Below are positions 27,199-37,255 of a stretch of 64,000 nucleotides of DNA, in pieces. The translations under genes were made by a program, and so were the position numbers. A model generated the notes under the pieces. That model saw only the letters and a program-made list of their open reading frames with translations, did not search any database and was not told the DNA's origin. Origin of the DNA: Spongiibacter marinus (GTDB taxonomy: Bacteria; Pseudomonadota; Gammaproteobacteria; Pseudomonadales; Spongiibacteraceae); assembly GCF_016906995.1 (NCBI RefSeq), contig NZ_JAFBBD010000009.1:62001-126000 (forward strand). The letters are read 5' to 3'. Positions within the stretch are counted from its first letter, which is position 1, and every line of letters starts with the position of its first letter.

Positions 27199-28284
27199 AT
27201 GAGTAACGATCAGCGCCCCACACCGGTATTGGATAACCCGGAAGAAACCCGCAGCAAACTGGAAAGTTGGCTGTCTGCCCAGCTTGGCGACACGGTGAGT
27301 ATCCCGTCGCTCAGTGTGCCCGAGGGTACGGGCATGTCGAATATCACTATGGTCTTCGATGCTCAGCACGGCGGCGCCGAGGCGGCTTATGTGGCGCGCA
27401 TTGAGCCGCGTGGCGAGTACCTGGCCTTCCCCGAATATGACCTGGGTATTCAGTGCCGGGTAATGGAGATGCTGGCGGCCAATAGCGATATTCCGGTGCC
27501 CGAGATCGTTGCCAAGGAGCTTACCGGCGAGGTGCTGGGGCAGCCATTCTACATTATGAAAAAGACCGACGGGGTGATTCCGCCGGATATGCCGCCCTAT
27601 CATATGGATGGCTGGTTAACCGAGGAGGCGCCGGAAACTCGCCGTCAGCTCTGGTTGGCGGGCCTGAAGCGCTTGGCGCAGGTGAACACGCTCGACATCA
27701 GTAGCCCGGCTATCCGGTCTGCCCTCAATGCCTGCGCCATTCCCCGCAGCCTCGATGAACAGCTGACGTACTGGGAAAATTATTACCAGTGGGGCTACCA
27801 GCGCAATGGCGAGCGGCTTCCCCACGATGTTGCCGCAAGCACCTTACAGTGGTTGCGTGATCATCAGCCCAAAGAGCAGGCGGTCGCCCTGTGCTGGGGT
27901 GATTCCCGAATGGCGAATGTGATTTTCAGCCCGGATAAAACTGACGTTGCCGCCTTGCTGGACTGGGAAATGGTCGCGCTGGGAGACCCCCTGCAAGATG
28001 TGGCGTGGTGGATTTACATGGATGAGTTGTTCAGCCACGGGCTGGATTTTCCACCGCTGGAGGGCTTCCCCAGCCGTCAGGAGTCAGCCGAGGCCTGGGC
28101 GCAGCTCAGCGGGTTTAATACCGACCAACTTCACTATTACCTGGTGTTTGCCGGCTTGCGTTTCGCGTTGTTGCTGGGGCGTATGTCGATAGGCATGGGC
28201 AACGAAGACAGCATTAACAGCCATTTCAGCAGCTGCTTTGAAGTGAAGTATCTGGAAAAAATTCTCTCGGAAAAATCGGCCTGA
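27199..28284 (+). CDS. APH-fold phosphotransferase family protein
   Basis: 361 residues from ATG 27199, with GAGG six to nine bases upstream; the longer frame starts at a GTG inside the promoter. It is kinase-like: a nucleotide-loop region GTGMSNITMVF, the Brenner-type motif CWGDSRMANVIF (~230-241; Trp replaces the usual His before GD) and the metal motif DWEMVALGDPLQDVAWW (~255-271). Members of this ACAD10/APH-related branch probably phosphorylate hydroxylated acids or acyl-CoA intermediates rather than antibiotics. It is followed 12 bp later by the lipocalin-like gene and is probably repressed by the adjacent TetR. Confidence 0.83.
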   Translation: MSNDQRPTPVLDNPEETRSKLESWLSAQLGDTVSIPSLSVPEGTGMSNITMVFDAQHGGAEAAYVARIEPRGEYLAFPEYDLGIQCRVMEMLAANSDIPVPEIVAKELTGEVLGQPFYIMKKTDGVIPPDMPPYHMDGWLTEEAPETRRQLWLAGLKRLAQVNTLDISSPAIRSALNACAIPRSLDEQLTYWENYYQWGYQRNGERLPHDVAASTLQWLRDHQPKEQAVALCWGDSRMANVIFSPDKTDVAALLDWEMVALGDPLQDVAWWIYMDELFSHGLDFPPLEGFPSRQESAEAWAQLSGFNTDQLHYYLVFAGLRFALLLGRMSIGMGNEDSINSHFSSCFEVKYLEKILSEKSA

Positions 28285-28296
28285 GGACGCGTAACC

Positions 28297-29421
28297 ATGA
28301 TCAGTAAACTCGACGATTACCCCATTCACCAAACCGCTGAGCCGGTCGCGCAAACCGCCACCAGTGACCGCTTCACCTATGACCGCTTCTGGTATAACGG
28401 CCACGCCAAAGACAGCGCATTTTATTTTGGCATCGGCCTTTGCCGGTATCCCAATTTGGGCATTGTAGACTGCAGTTTGAGCGTGGTGGTGGACGGCCGC
28501 CAGTACGCCTTTCACGGCTCCCGTCGCGCCTCTGACGAGCCGATGGATTTGGATGTTGGCCCCTTCAAACTCAGCATTTTAGAGCCGATGGGTCGCCACC
28601 GTTTGGTGATTGAACCCAACGACACCAATATCGAATGCGACCTGGTGTTCACCCCTAAAACCGGGGTGATTCCTGAGGGGCGGCAAACCCTGCGCAACGC
28701 CCGGCATGTGGTGATGGACGCCACCCGCATCGACCAGTTTGGCCACTGGCAGGGCAGCATTTCCGTTGAAGGTCGCAAGATTGCGGTAAACAGCGAGACC
28801 ACCTTCGGCCTGAAGGATCGTTCCTGGGGGATTCGTCCGGTGGGCGCGCCGTATGAAGGCGGCGCACCGCTGGACAGTTTCCAGGCGGTGCACTTTATGT
28901 GGCTGCCCATTCACTGGGAAAACCGTTGCACGCTGGCCGGTTGGTTTGAAGACGATAGCGGCTACCAGTGGCACACCGACCAAGCCATCGCTCCCATTCA
29001 TGCAGAGGGCGAGAGCATTCCGGTAAATGACCCGGCCATGACGCTGTGGCAGGGCTGCGTTGGCCACCAATTGAAATTTAAGCCCGGTACCCGTCAGGCC
29101 GAGTCGGGCACCTTCCTGATGAACCATAAAAACGGCGAGCAGATCGAAATTACTGTGCAGCCGGTATTGCTGCACCGCATGAAGGGGCTGGGCTATATGC
29201 ACCCCGAGTGGGGGCACGGCAAATGGCATGGCGAACTCGTTATCGCGGGCGAGAGCTGGAACTGTGACGAGGCGCCGCCGCTGAACCTGGAGAATATTCA
29301 TATTCAGCAAACGGTGGTTGCACGTTGTGGCGATGAAGTGGGCTATGGCGTATTGGAGCAGCTACATATTGGCCCCCACGCCGAACTGGGTTTTAAAGAC
29401 TGGTTTGATGGCGCGGAATAA
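28297..29421 (+). CDS. Uncharacterised lipocalin-like (DUF7064/CrtC-type) protein
   Basis: 374 residues, no signal peptide, rich in beta-strand and Trp/His/Gly (FTYDRFWYNGHAKDSAFYFG; FGLKDRSWGIRPVGAP; MGYMHPEWGHGKWHGEL region). The overall pattern recalls the two-domain lipocalin-like fold of hydroxyneurosporene synthase/AttH proteins. I believe it belongs to the DUF7064/7065 group found with steroid and lipid catabolic genes, but this is from memory and not verified. It is in an operon with the phosphotransferase (12-bp gap) and followed by a strong terminator. It might bind or hydrate a hydrophobic substrate. Confidence 0.6.
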   Translation: MISKLDDYPIHQTAEPVAQTATSDRFTYDRFWYNGHAKDSAFYFGIGLCRYPNLGIVDCSLSVVVDGRQYAFHGSRRASDEPMDLDVGPFKLSILEPMGRHRLVIEPNDTNIECDLVFTPKTGVIPEGRQTLRNARHVVMDATRIDQFGHWQGSISVEGRKIAVNSETTFGLKDRSWGIRPVGAPYEGGAPLDSFQAVHFMWLPIHWENRCTLAGWFEDDSGYQWHTDQAIAPIHAEGESIPVNDPAMTLWQGCVGHQLKFKPGTRQAESGTFLMNHKNGEQIEITVQPVLLHRMKGLGYMHPEWGHGKWHGELVIAGESWNCDEAPPLNLENIHIQQTVVARCGDEVGYGVLEQLHIGPHAELGFKDWFDGAE

Positions 29422-29484
29422 AGCGGCCGGAATCCGCTGGGCTTAAATCAAGTTGATGTAATAACGGTAGGATGAGTAAACGAG

Positions 29485-29526
29485 AGGCGCGCTGCCTGGA
29501 GGTATGGAGGTAGCGCGCCTTTTTTC
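29485..29526 (+). terminator. Rho-independent terminator
   Basis: AGGCGCGCT (29485-29493) and AGCGCGCCT (29512-29520) form a perfect 9-bp GC-rich stem, followed directly by a T-run (29520-29525). It lies 63 bp after the lipocalin-like gene and ends the two-gene operon. Confidence 0.88.
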
Positions 29527-29531
29527 GTTGC

Positions 29532-30596
29532 TTAGGCAGGTTTGTACAAACCCTTGCCGTTGATTTTTGGCAGGTCGTAAGCGGCGACCATTCCGGGCTC
29601 TTGTTCCACCACAGCGGGAATGGCATTGACGATGGCGGTAGCGGTTTGAATCACACCGCCCACCGCGTGGTCGCCGTGCTTGTCTTCCATGTCCATGCTG
29701 ATGGTCATTTTGGGTTCACCTTCAATAATCACTTTGTAACCCTTGCCCTTGGGCCAGTCGGGGGCGATGTCGTCGGTGATGCGGGTGATGTGTTCCAGTA
29801 CGATGGCGTCGCGGCCATCGACCACGGCGCGCACTTCAAAGCGCATGGCGCCGGTGGTGCCCTTCTTGAAGACGCCCATGGCATTTTCGGTGTCCTGCTC
29901 AAGGGGCAGGCGCTCGTGCACTTCGTACACGCGCTCTACCTCCAGGCCCAGGGCCGCCGCCACCGAACGCACCGAGCCGCCCCAGCCCAGCGACAGCATG
30001 CCGGGTGCAAACAGCACGCAGTCGTGATCGACCGGATAACCAAAGCCCATCACCTCGCGAATGGTGTCTTCCTGTTCGTAGGTGGCGTAGTTGATGATCT
30101 CCTGCATGCGTATGCTCGACCAGTGCTCGCTTAGGCCGGTGAACACCAGCGGCATGGTGTCGTTGGCAAAACCGGGATCAATACCATTGTTAAAGCAGGT
30201 GGCTTCGCCGATCTCGCAGGCTTCTTTGATCGGCTCGGCAATAAAGGCCACGTCGGGGTTGTCGGGGTATTGCAGCATAAACAGCGACGAGGCCACCACA
30301 TTGATGCCCCGGCGCAGGCAGCGCGCCTGGTCTTTGGCCGCTTCCATCATGCGGGTCTCTGAGTGGGCGGTGTACACGACGCAGTCCGGGTTGAGGTCGA
30401 GTACCGCGTCAATGTCGGTGGAGGCCGCAACGCCACAGGGCGTGTCGAGCTCGGCCAGGGTGGCGGCATCGACACCGGCCTTGGCATCACTGCTGACAAT
30501 GTGGCCAATCAGTTCCAGTTCGGGGTGATTCAGTACCGCGCGAATGGCGTATTTGCCAACGTTGCCGGTTCCCCAGGTAACCACTTTTAACGACAT
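29532..30596 (-). CDS. NAD(P)-binding protein of the DapB-N/amine-dehydrogenase-like family
   Basis: 354 residues with an N-terminal Rossmann fold (VVTWGTGNVGKYAIRAVL, GxGxxG near residues 9-14; DAATLAELDTPCGVAAS; DCVVYTAHSE) similar to dihydrodipicolinate reductase, but far too long for DapB (~270). A second alpha/beta domain follows (CFNNGIDPGFANDTMPLV). It resembles the actinobacterial and proteobacterial family annotated as dihydrodipicolinate reductase-like or NAD(P)H-dependent amine dehydrogenase. The substrate is unknown. It is convergent with the phosphotransferase/lipocalin operon. Genes of this type recur near lipid and steroid catabolism, which hints at a common pathway here; that is inference. 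Confidence 0.72.
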   Translation of the reverse strand: MSLKVVTWGTGNVGKYAIRAVLNHPELELIGHIVSSDAKAGVDAATLAELDTPCGVAASTDIDAVLDLNPDCVVYTAHSETRMMEAAKDQARCLRRGINVVASSLFMLQYPDNPDVAFIAEPIKEACEIGEATCFNNGIDPGFANDTMPLVFTGLSEHWSSIRMQEIINYATYEQEDTIREVMGFGYPVDHDCVLFAPGMLSLGWGGSVRSVAAALGLEVERVYEVHERLPLEQDTENAMGVFKKGTTGAMRFEVRAVVDGRDAIVLEHITRITDDIAPDWPKGKGYKVIIEGEPKMTISMDMEDKHGDHAVGGVIQTATAIVNAIPAVVEQEPGMVAAYDLPKINGKGLYKPA

Positions 30597-30811
30597 AGTA
30601 TTTCCCCACTCTTTATTGTTAATGGCTGACGGGTATACGCGCCAGCGCTGTGCTTGGATAGCCAGCCGTCATGCTAGCAAGGGCGGCGGTGTGGCGAAGG
30701 CTGCGCTGGTATGACATAGAAAACCGCCGCTGGCTGTCGCGAGGGCAAGCAGGGCAGAATAGCGCGGTGGTTTAGCAATTTAGTATCAAACTGATCGGTG
30801 GTGACGAAACC

Positions 30812-31345
30812 ATGCAAGGCTTGAAGACGCCGCGCTTGTGTATGCGGCAGTGGCGCGAAACGGATGCGGCGGCCTTCGCGGCGATGAATGCCGACCCTAA
30901 AGTAATGGAATTCTTTCCTCGTGGTTTATGCCGTGAAGAGAGCGACGCTCTGCTGGCTCAGTTGTCGGCGCAAAACGCGCAGCAGGGCTGGGGGATATGG
31001 GCTTTAGAGCGCAGTAGCGATGCGCGCCTGCTGGGCTTTGCGGGATTGAAGACGGTGGCAAGTGATTTACCGTTTGCGCCAGCCACCGAGATTGCCTGGC
31101 GTTTGGCCGCCGATGCCTGGGGGCAGGGCTACGCTTATGAAGCGGCGCAGGCCGCCCTGGATTATGGCTTCGCTACGTTGAACATGCCTGAAATTGTGGC
31201 GATGACAGCCGTTGTGAATACGCGCTCGCGCGCATTGATGGAGCGCCTGAACATGCGGCGCGGTGACGACTTCGAGCACCCGCAATTGGCCGTGGGCTCG
31301 CCGCTGCGCCGCCATTGTTTGTACACACTGGCGGCGCCCGCCTGA
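30812..31345 (+). CDS. RimJ/RimL-type GNAT N-acetyltransferase
   Basis: 177 residues. The start LKTPRLCMRQWRETDAAAFA and the acetyl-CoA binding region WRLAADAWGQGYAYEAAQAA (~88-107), followed by VVNTRSRALMERLNMRR, are typical of the RimJ/RimL branch of GNAT enzymes. It acetylates an amine substrate with acetyl-CoA; the target (ribosomal protein N-terminus, small molecule) cannot be told. It stands alone, convergent with the RND permease with 8 bp between the stops. Confidence 0.88.
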   Translation: MQGLKTPRLCMRQWRETDAAAFAAMNADPKVMEFFPRGLCREESDALLAQLSAQNAQQGWGIWALERSSDARLLGFAGLKTVASDLPFAPATEIAWRLAADAWGQGYAYEAAQAALDYGFATLNMPEIVAMTAVVNTRSRALMERLNMRRGDDFEHPQLAVGSPLRRHCLYTLAAPA

Positions 31346-31353
31346 CAAGCGTT

Positions 31354-34300
31354 TTAGTTGCCGGCCGGGCTGTCTTTCAGTTCCTTTTCAAGCTGGTGCG
31401 CCACATCCTGCGGGGAGCCTGTGTGGCGAGCCAGGAAGCGGTAGGCCATTGGCACCACAAACAAGGTAAACAAGGTGGCGGCACTCACCCCGGAGACCAC
31501 CACCACGCCAATCACGTAGCGGCTTTCGCTGCCCGCACCAAAAGCCAGCAATAGCGGAATGGCGCCCATAATGGTGGTGATGGCGGTCATGATAATGGGG
31601 CGTAGGCGCTGTTCGGCGGCTTTACTAATTGCCTCTTCAAACTCAACACCGTCGTCGCGCAATTGGTTGGTGAACTCCACCAACAAGATGCCGTTTTTGG
31701 CGGCTAAGCCCACCAGCATAATCAGCGCCACCTGGCTGTAGATATTCAGGCTCTGCCCGGTGAGGTAGAGCCCGAGCAAGGCCCCGGCAATGGCCAGCGG
31801 CACGGTGAGAAGAATCACCAGTGGGTGAACAAAGCTTTCAAACTGGGCGGCAAGTACCAAATAAACCACAAGCAGCGCCAACACAAAGGTGAAGTAGACG
31901 GCATTGCCGGAGTCTTTGTAGTCCAGCGATTCGCCCTTGTAGTCGATGATGGCATCCGGCGCGACCTTGCGTGTGACCTCTTCCAAATAGCTCAGTGCCT
32001 CGCCCAGTGAATAGCCCTCTGCGAGGTTGGCATCCAGGGTGATGGCGCGCACGCGGTTATAGCGCCTGAGCACCGCCGCGTCGCCGCGCTCGCTAATGCT
32101 GACCAGGTTAGAAAGCGGAATGAGCTGGCCGCTGCTATTCGAGCGCACATAGATATTGCCGAGGTCGTTGGGCGTGTTTTGTTTGTCCGGCTCGCCCTCC
32201 AGCACCACGTTGTACTCTTCGCCATCGAGCATAAAGGTGGTAACTCGGCGGGAGCCGAGCAGGGTTTCCAGACTGCGGTTAATTTCCTGCGTACTGACGC
32301 CGAGGTCGGCAGCGCGGTCGCGCAGAATCGTTACTTCCAGTTGCGGCTTGGTTTCCCGGTAGTCGCTATCGATACCCAGCAGCTTCGGGTTATTGCGAGC
32401 CTCGTCCATAATGGCATCGCGCCACGCCGCGAGGTGCTGGAAGTCGCCACCGCCAATCACAAATTCCACGGGCTTGCTAAAGCCGCCACCCAGAGCCTGG
32501 GGCATGATTGGGAAGGTCGTCAGCGCGGTAAAGCCCTGCAAGCGTTTGCGAATATCGGCGACGATGGCAGTGTTGGGGCGGCGGGTTTCCCAGGGCGCCA
32601 GTACCATAATGGCAAAGGCTTCGTTGTAACTTTCAGCGCCGCCGCGACCGGCGGGGGCGCGCACCAGGAAGCGATTGACCTCGCCGCTTTCTACCAGCGG
32701 CATCAGGCGTCGTTCTATTTCTTCCATATGTTTGCTGACAAAGTCGAAGGACGAACCCTCGGGGCCGCGAATCATCATAAAGATCACGCCGCGGTCTTCC
32801 TTGGGGGCGAATTCTGCTGGGACTTTTTGCATCAGTACCACGCAGCCCAATACCGCTAAGCCCAAAATAGAGGCCGACAGCAGCGGCCGCTTCAGGCTGG
32901 CGTCGAGGCTGCGGCGATAGCGGGTTTCCATGCGGTGCAGCAGGCCCTCGACGAAGTCGGCGAGGCGGCCGTGAATGGCGTCTTGCTTGAGTAATTTCGA
33001 GCAGATAACCGGCGATAGCGTCAGCGCGATAATGCTGGAGAACACCACGGCGACAGCCATCGCGACGGCAAACTCGCCGAACAGTCGCCCGACATCGCCG
33101 TCGAGCATGGTGATGGGAATAAACACCGCGACCAACACCGCCGTGGTGGCGACCACGGCGAAGCCGACTTGGCGACTGCCGCGAAAGGCGGCCACTAACG
33201 GCGATTCACCGTTGAGCAAGCGGCGGTGAATATTTTCCAGCACTACGATACTGTCATCGACCACCAGGCCGATGGCCAGTACCAGCGCCAGCAGGGTTAG
33301 CAGGTTAATGGTGTAGCCCAGGGCGTAGAGCACGGTAAAGCTGGCGATCAGCGATACCGGTACGGTCACTGCAGGCACTAACATGGCGCGGAAGTCGCCG
33401 AGGAAAATAAAGATCACCAACACCACCAGGCTGGCGGCGATAAAGAGCGTGGAGTAGACCTCGTCGATGGCGCTGTCGATAAACACCGAGCTGTCGTAGC
33501 TGTCGTGCAACTCGGTGCCCGCCGGTAAGATGCTGCGCATAGCATTCACTTCGCGGTGCGCTGCCTTGGCCACTTCCAGTGTATTGGCGGTACTTTGCTT
33601 CACGATGCCGACGCCCACCTGCGGAATGCCATTGCCGCGAAACATGGTGCGGTATTCTTCGGCGTCCAGCTCAACCCGTGCCACTTCGCCTAGGCGCAAA
33701 ATATTGCCGCTGTCATCGCGGCGCAGCACCAGTGTGGCGAAGTCGTCGGGGGCGAGGAACTGGCGCTCTATCTTGATAACAAAGTCGCGGTCGCGCGCCT
33801 TGAGTGTGCCGGCTGGCAGCTCGACATTTTCGCGCCGCAGGGCATTTTCGACATCGCCAATGGTCAGGTTGCGGGCGGCTAGCGCCTCGTGGTCCAGCCA
33901 AATGCGCATGGCATATTCCGGCCCGCCGCTCACCCGCACCCGCGCGACACCATCCAGCACCGACAGCCGATCCACCAGATAGCGCTGGGCATAGTCGGCC
34001 AGTTGCAGGGTATTCATTTTGGTGGAGGTGAGGTTAAACCACATGATCACCCTTTGGTCCGAGTCAGCTTTTTGTACCTCTGGCGCGTCGGCTTCTTCGG
34101 GCAGGTTGTTGCGCACACCGGCCACGCGATCGCGTACATCGTTGGCGGCGGCGTCGATATCGCGGCTCAGTTCAAACTCGATGCTAATCGTCGAAAAGCC
34201 ATCCTGACTGGTCGACGATACGGTTTTGATCCCCTCAATGCCGGAGATACGATCCTCGATAACCTGGGTGATTTTCGACTCGACCACTTCGGCTGAGGCG

Positions 34301-34458
34301 CCGGTGTAGTTGGTGCTGACCGAGACGATGGGCGGGTCCACATCCGGGTACTCGCGCAGCGCCAGGCGCTCGAATGACAGGGCGCCAAAGGCGACCAGCA
34401 ACAGGCTGATAACGGTGGCAAAGACGGGGCGCTTTACCGCAGTGTCTGACAGCAACAT
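31354..34458 (-). CDS. RND efflux pump inner-membrane permease
   Basis: 1034-residue AcrB-type antiporter. It begins MLLSDTAVKRPVFATVISLL (first helix) and has the two large periplasmic loops with PN/PC domains. The TM4 proton-relay segment is ALVLAIGLVVDDSIVVLENI with its two aspartates (~400), and the C-terminal helices contain MLVGLAAKNGILLVEFTNQL. It exports drugs, bile salts or metabolites with proton exchange, together with the adaptor (3 bp upstream) and an outer-membrane channel that is not encoded nearby. Full length. The HAE1 class is more likely than the metal-exporting class. Confidence 0.93.
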   Translation of the reverse strand: MLLSDTAVKRPVFATVISLLLVAFGALSFERLALREYPDVDPPIVSVSTNYTGASAEVVESKITQVIEDRISGIEGIKTVSSTSQDGFSTISIEFELSRDIDAAANDVRDRVAGVRNNLPEEADAPEVQKADSDQRVIMWFNLTSTKMNTLQLADYAQRYLVDRLSVLDGVARVRVSGGPEYAMRIWLDHEALAARNLTIGDVENALRRENVELPAGTLKARDRDFVIKIERQFLAPDDFATLVLRRDDSGNILRLGEVARVELDAEEYRTMFRGNGIPQVGVGIVKQSTANTLEVAKAAHREVNAMRSILPAGTELHDSYDSSVFIDSAIDEVYSTLFIAASLVVLVIFIFLGDFRAMLVPAVTVPVSLIASFTVLYALGYTINLLTLLALVLAIGLVVDDSIVVLENIHRRLLNGESPLVAAFRGSRQVGFAVVATTAVLVAVFIPITMLDGDVGRLFGEFAVAMAVAVVFSSIIALTLSPVICSKLLKQDAIHGRLADFVEGLLHRMETRYRRSLDASLKRPLLSASILGLAVLGCVVLMQKVPAEFAPKEDRGVIFMMIRGPEGSSFDFVSKHMEEIERRLMPLVESGEVNRFLVRAPAGRGGAESYNEAFAIMVLAPWETRRPNTAIVADIRKRLQGFTALTTFPIMPQALGGGFSKPVEFVIGGGDFQHLAAWRDAIMDEARNNPKLLGIDSDYRETKPQLEVTILRDRAADLGVSTQEINRSLETLLGSRRVTTFMLDGEEYNVVLEGEPDKQNTPNDLGNIYVRSNSSGQLIPLSNLVSISERGDAAVLRRYNRVRAITLDANLAEGYSLGEALSYLEEVTRKVAPDAIIDYKGESLDYKDSGNAVYFTFVLALLVVYLVLAAQFESFVHPLVILLTVPLAIAGALLGLYLTGQSLNIYSQVALIMLVGLAAKNGILLVEFTNQLRDDGVEFEEAISKAAEQRLRPIIMTAITTIMGAIPLLLAFGAGSESRYVIGVVVVSGVSAATLFTLFVVPMAYRFLARHTGSPQDVAHQLEKELKDSPAGN

Positions 34459-34461
34459 GGC

Positions 34462-35502
34462 TTATGACTCCTGCGGGGCGACGGGGCTGCCGGGGCGCAG
34501 CATCAGGAAACCTTCACTAATAAGCTGTTCGCCAGCACTGAGGCCGTTCATCACTTCCACGCCGTCAACCAGACGGGTGCCCAGTGTTACCTCGCGGCGC
34601 TCGGCCTTTTGTTCGCCGTCTACCAGCCAGACATAGTGGCGATTTTCGATACTCTGCAGAGCCGCGGCGGGCACCACAATACCCTCGCGCTTGTCTTTCA
34701 ATAACGACACTCTCATTAGCATGCCGGGTTTTAATGTGGCGTCGCCATTGGGAATGTGGGCGCGCACCATTACGCTGCGCGACAGTGGGTCGATGCGCGG
34801 ATTAATGGCGACGATCTTGCCCTGAAAGGTTTTATTTAAGGCGTCGCTGCGGGCATCCACCGGCATGCCCACCCTGAGTGAGCGCAGCAACAGGCTGGGC
34901 AGGTTGAGGTCGAGGCGCATGGTACTTAGGTCGTCGAGGCTGGTTATGCTGTCGCCCGGCGACACCAGCGCGCCGGGGCTCACATTGTGCAAACCGGTCA
35001 CGCCGCCAAACGGTGCGCGCAGGGTGCGCTCATCAATTTTCGCCTGAACCTCGGCGATCTTGGCCTGGGCGCGGTCGCGGGCACTCAGGCGTTGGTCGTA
35101 TTCGGTTTGCGCGGCCGACTGTGTGGCCAGCAGGTTTTTCAGACGACGGATTTCCCGCTGCTGCTCGGCCAGGTCGGCCTTCGCCGACGATAGCTGGGCC
35201 TGCTCTTCCGCTTGTTCCAGTGTTGCCAGTAAGTCACCTTGCTTCACGTATTGGCCTTCGTCGAAATGCAGGGCGCGCACTTTTTCGCTGACGGTGCTGG
35301 TTATGCGCACCGATTCCTTGGCCAGTAGCGAGCCGATGGCAGGCAGCCGCTCTTCAATGGTTTGCGGGGCGAGTGTTTGCACCTTTACTGCGGCGGCGGG
35401 ACGCTGGCCGGGGGTGGCCGCCGAATTGGGCTCGCAGGCGCTAAGCGCGGCAAATAGAGGCAGGCAAAACGCAATTACGCGTGCGCGGGGCGCAGTGAAC
35501 AT
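34462..35502 (-). CDS. RND efflux periplasmic adaptor lipoprotein
   Basis: 346 residues from ATG 35502, chosen because AGGAGT lies just upstream; an earlier in-frame ATG sits six codons ahead and would place that site inside the gene. The lipoprotein signal ends LSAC (cysteine 23). It has an HlyD-like biotinyl-lipoyl half motif (ESVRITSTVSEKVRALHFDE), a coiled-coil hairpin (~90-150), and beta-barrel and membrane-proximal domains (LRAPFGGVTGLHNVSPGALV). It bridges the permease to an outer-membrane channel. The operon order, adaptor then permease, is normal. Confidence 0.92.
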   Translation of the reverse strand: MFTAPRARVIAFCLPLFAALSACEPNSAATPGQRPAAAVKVQTLAPQTIEERLPAIGSLLAKESVRITSTVSEKVRALHFDEGQYVKQGDLLATLEQAEEQAQLSSAKADLAEQQREIRRLKNLLATQSAAQTEYDQRLSARDRAQAKIAEVQAKIDERTLRAPFGGVTGLHNVSPGALVSPGDSITSLDDLSTMRLDLNLPSLLLRSLRVGMPVDARSDALNKTFQGKIVAINPRIDPLSRSVMVRAHIPNGDATLKPGMLMRVSLLKDKREGIVVPAAALQSIENRHYVWLVDGEQKAERREVTLGTRLVDGVEVMNGLSAGEQLISEGFLMLRPGSPVAPQES

Positions 35503-35641
35503 GGTGAAGACTCCTGTCATTCCTGGTGTGCTACGCCCGAGATGAAGAGATGGATGTGTCGCGGGCAGTAGTAATGTAACACCGCAGCGAGAGAAATCCC
35601 TCGCGGCAGTGGATAAGAATTTTTAAAAAAGCGGGGAATCG

Positions 35642-35662
35642 CGGCGGGCAGGACGCCCGCCG
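35642..35662 (-). terminator. Hairpin after argH, possible terminator
   Basis: CGGCGGGC (35642-35649) and GCCCGCCG (35655-35662) form a perfect stem with a 5-nt loop. Read on the minus strand it follows the argH stop by 6 bp. A run of six T lies 11 nt further on (35630-35625), a bit far for a classic terminator. Confidence 0.5.
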
Positions 35663-35668
35663 GCAGAC

Positions 35669-37066
35669 TTAGCGCTGTTGCAGTCGGGTTTCAGCGCGAT
35701 CAGCGGCGGCGCGTACCTGCGCAGGTGCGGTGCCGCCAATATGGTTGCGGGCGTTGATAGAGCCTTCAAGCGTGAGCACGTCAAAGACGTCGTCTGCAAT
35801 GTCGGCGCTGAACTGCTGCAGCTCTTCCAGACTCATTTCAGACAGGTCCTTGCTCTGTGCAATACCGTAGGCCACAGACTTGCCAACCACCTCGTGGGCG
35901 TCGCGGAAGGGCAGGCCTTTGCGCACCAGGTAGTCGGCCAAATCGGTCGCCGTAGAGAAACCGCGCATCGCGGCTTCGCGGGTAACGTCGGCATTCACGG
36001 TAATGGCAGGCACCATATCGGCGTAGGCTTTGAGGCTGTCTTTTAAGGTGTCGATCACATCGAACAGCGGCTCTTTATCTTCCTGATTGTCTTTGTTGTA
36101 GGCCAGCGGCTGCGACTTCATCAGCGTGAGCAGGCTGATCAGGTGACCGTTAACGCGGCCGACTTTGCCGCGAATCAGCTCGGGCACATCGGGGTTTTTC
36201 TTCTGCGGCATAATCGAGGAGCCGGTGCAGAAGCGGTCGGGCAGGTCGATAAAATTAAATTGCGCCGAGGTCCACAGCACCAGCTCTTCGCTGAAACGCG
36301 ACAGGTGGGTCATGATCAGGCTGCCAGCGGCGGCAAATTCAATGGCGAAGTCGCGGTCGCTTACCGAGTCCAGGGAATTCTCGGTAGGGCGGTCAAAGCC
36401 CAACAGCTGTGCGCTGTATTCGCGGTCGATGGGGTAGGTGGTGCCCGCCAGTGCGGCGGCGCCAAGGGGGCTTTGATTCAGGCGCGCGGCGCAGTCCTGC
36501 AGGCGGCCAAAGTCGCGCTCCAGCATTTCATTCCAGGCCAGCATGTGGTGGCCAAAGCTCACGGGCTGGGCAGTTTGCAGGTGAGTAAAGCCGGGCATGA
36601 TGGTGTCGGCTTCGCGGCGCGCCAGTGCCACCAGGCCCTGCTGCAGGCGGGTGATTTCGCTGCAGATGCTGCCAATCTCGTCGCGCAGGTACAGGCGAAT
36701 ATCGGTGGCGACCTGGTCATTGCGCGAGCGGCCGGTGTGCAGCTTCTTGCCGGTAATGCCGATCTTGTCGGTCAGGCGCGCTTCAATATTCATGTGCACG
36801 TCTTCAAGGCTTACCGACCAATTGAATTCGCCCGCTTCAATTTCGCTGCGAATCTCTTCCAGGCCGGTTTGGATCTGCTTGAGCTCGTCCTCGCTGAGTA
36901 CGCCGACTTTCGCCAACATGGCCGCGTGGGCCAGCGAGCCGTTGATGTCGTGATGGTAGAGGCGTTGGTCAAAGCTCACCGACGCGGTGAAGCGCTCAAC
37001 AAACTGGTCGGTGGCCTCGCTGAAACGCCCACCCCAAGGTTTGATAGCCGGCTCTTTGTCACTCAT
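35669..37066 (-). CDS. argH: Argininosuccinate lyase
   Basis: 465 residues from ATG 37066, chosen over a longer frame because [17 protein letters not shown] matches normal ArgH starts. It has the fumarase/aspartase superfamily signature [12 protein letters not shown] with its catalytic serine loop, plus [20 protein letters not shown] and [15 protein letters not shown]. It splits argininosuccinate into arginine and fumarate, the last step of arginine synthesis. It is divergent from the beta-helix gene. In Pseudomonas, argH neighbours algZ/algR and hemC; here hemC follows but the two-component pair is absent. Confidence 0.95.
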   Translation of the reverse strand: MSDKEPAIKPWGGRFSEATDQFVERFTASVSFDQRLYHHDINGSLAHAAMLAKVGVLSEDELKQIQTGLEEIRSEIEAGEFNWSVSLEDVHMNIEARLTDKIGITGKKLHTGRSRNDQVATDIRLYLRDEIGSICSEITRLQQGLVALARREADTIMPGFTHLQTAQPVSFGHHMLAWNEMLERDFGRLQDCAARLNQSPLGAAALAGTTYPIDREYSAQLLGFDRPTENSLDSVSDRDFAIEFAAAGSLIMTHLSRFSEELVLWTSAQFNFIDLPDRFCTGSSIMPQKKNPDVPELIRGKVGRVNGHLISLLTLMKSQPLAYNKDNQEDKEPLFDVIDTLKDSLKAYADMVPAITVNADVTREAAMRGFSTATDLADYLVRKGLPFRDAHEVVGKSVAYGIAQSKDLSEMSLEELQQFSADIADDVFDVLTLEGSINARNHIGGTAPAQVRAAADRAETRLQQR

Positions 37067-37255
37067 TGCAAACAGGTCCTGTGTCATTGGGCGCTGCGCG
37101 GGCAGCCCATCGGAAAAGCGGCAGAGTATAGCAGAAATTACCGCGCTCTCGCTGGCTGTCTGCGCCAGGGCTGCCACTCACCGCCGTAACGTTTATGTAA
37201 TATAGCGTGGCCATAATTTCGCGTGCCGAAAACTCCTGTGAAGTAAGGATCCGCC

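Noticed and set aside
37067-37177. Upstream extension of argH
   Set aside because: The extra 37 residues do not resemble ArgH starts, and the region contains the argH promoter side of a divergent pair.
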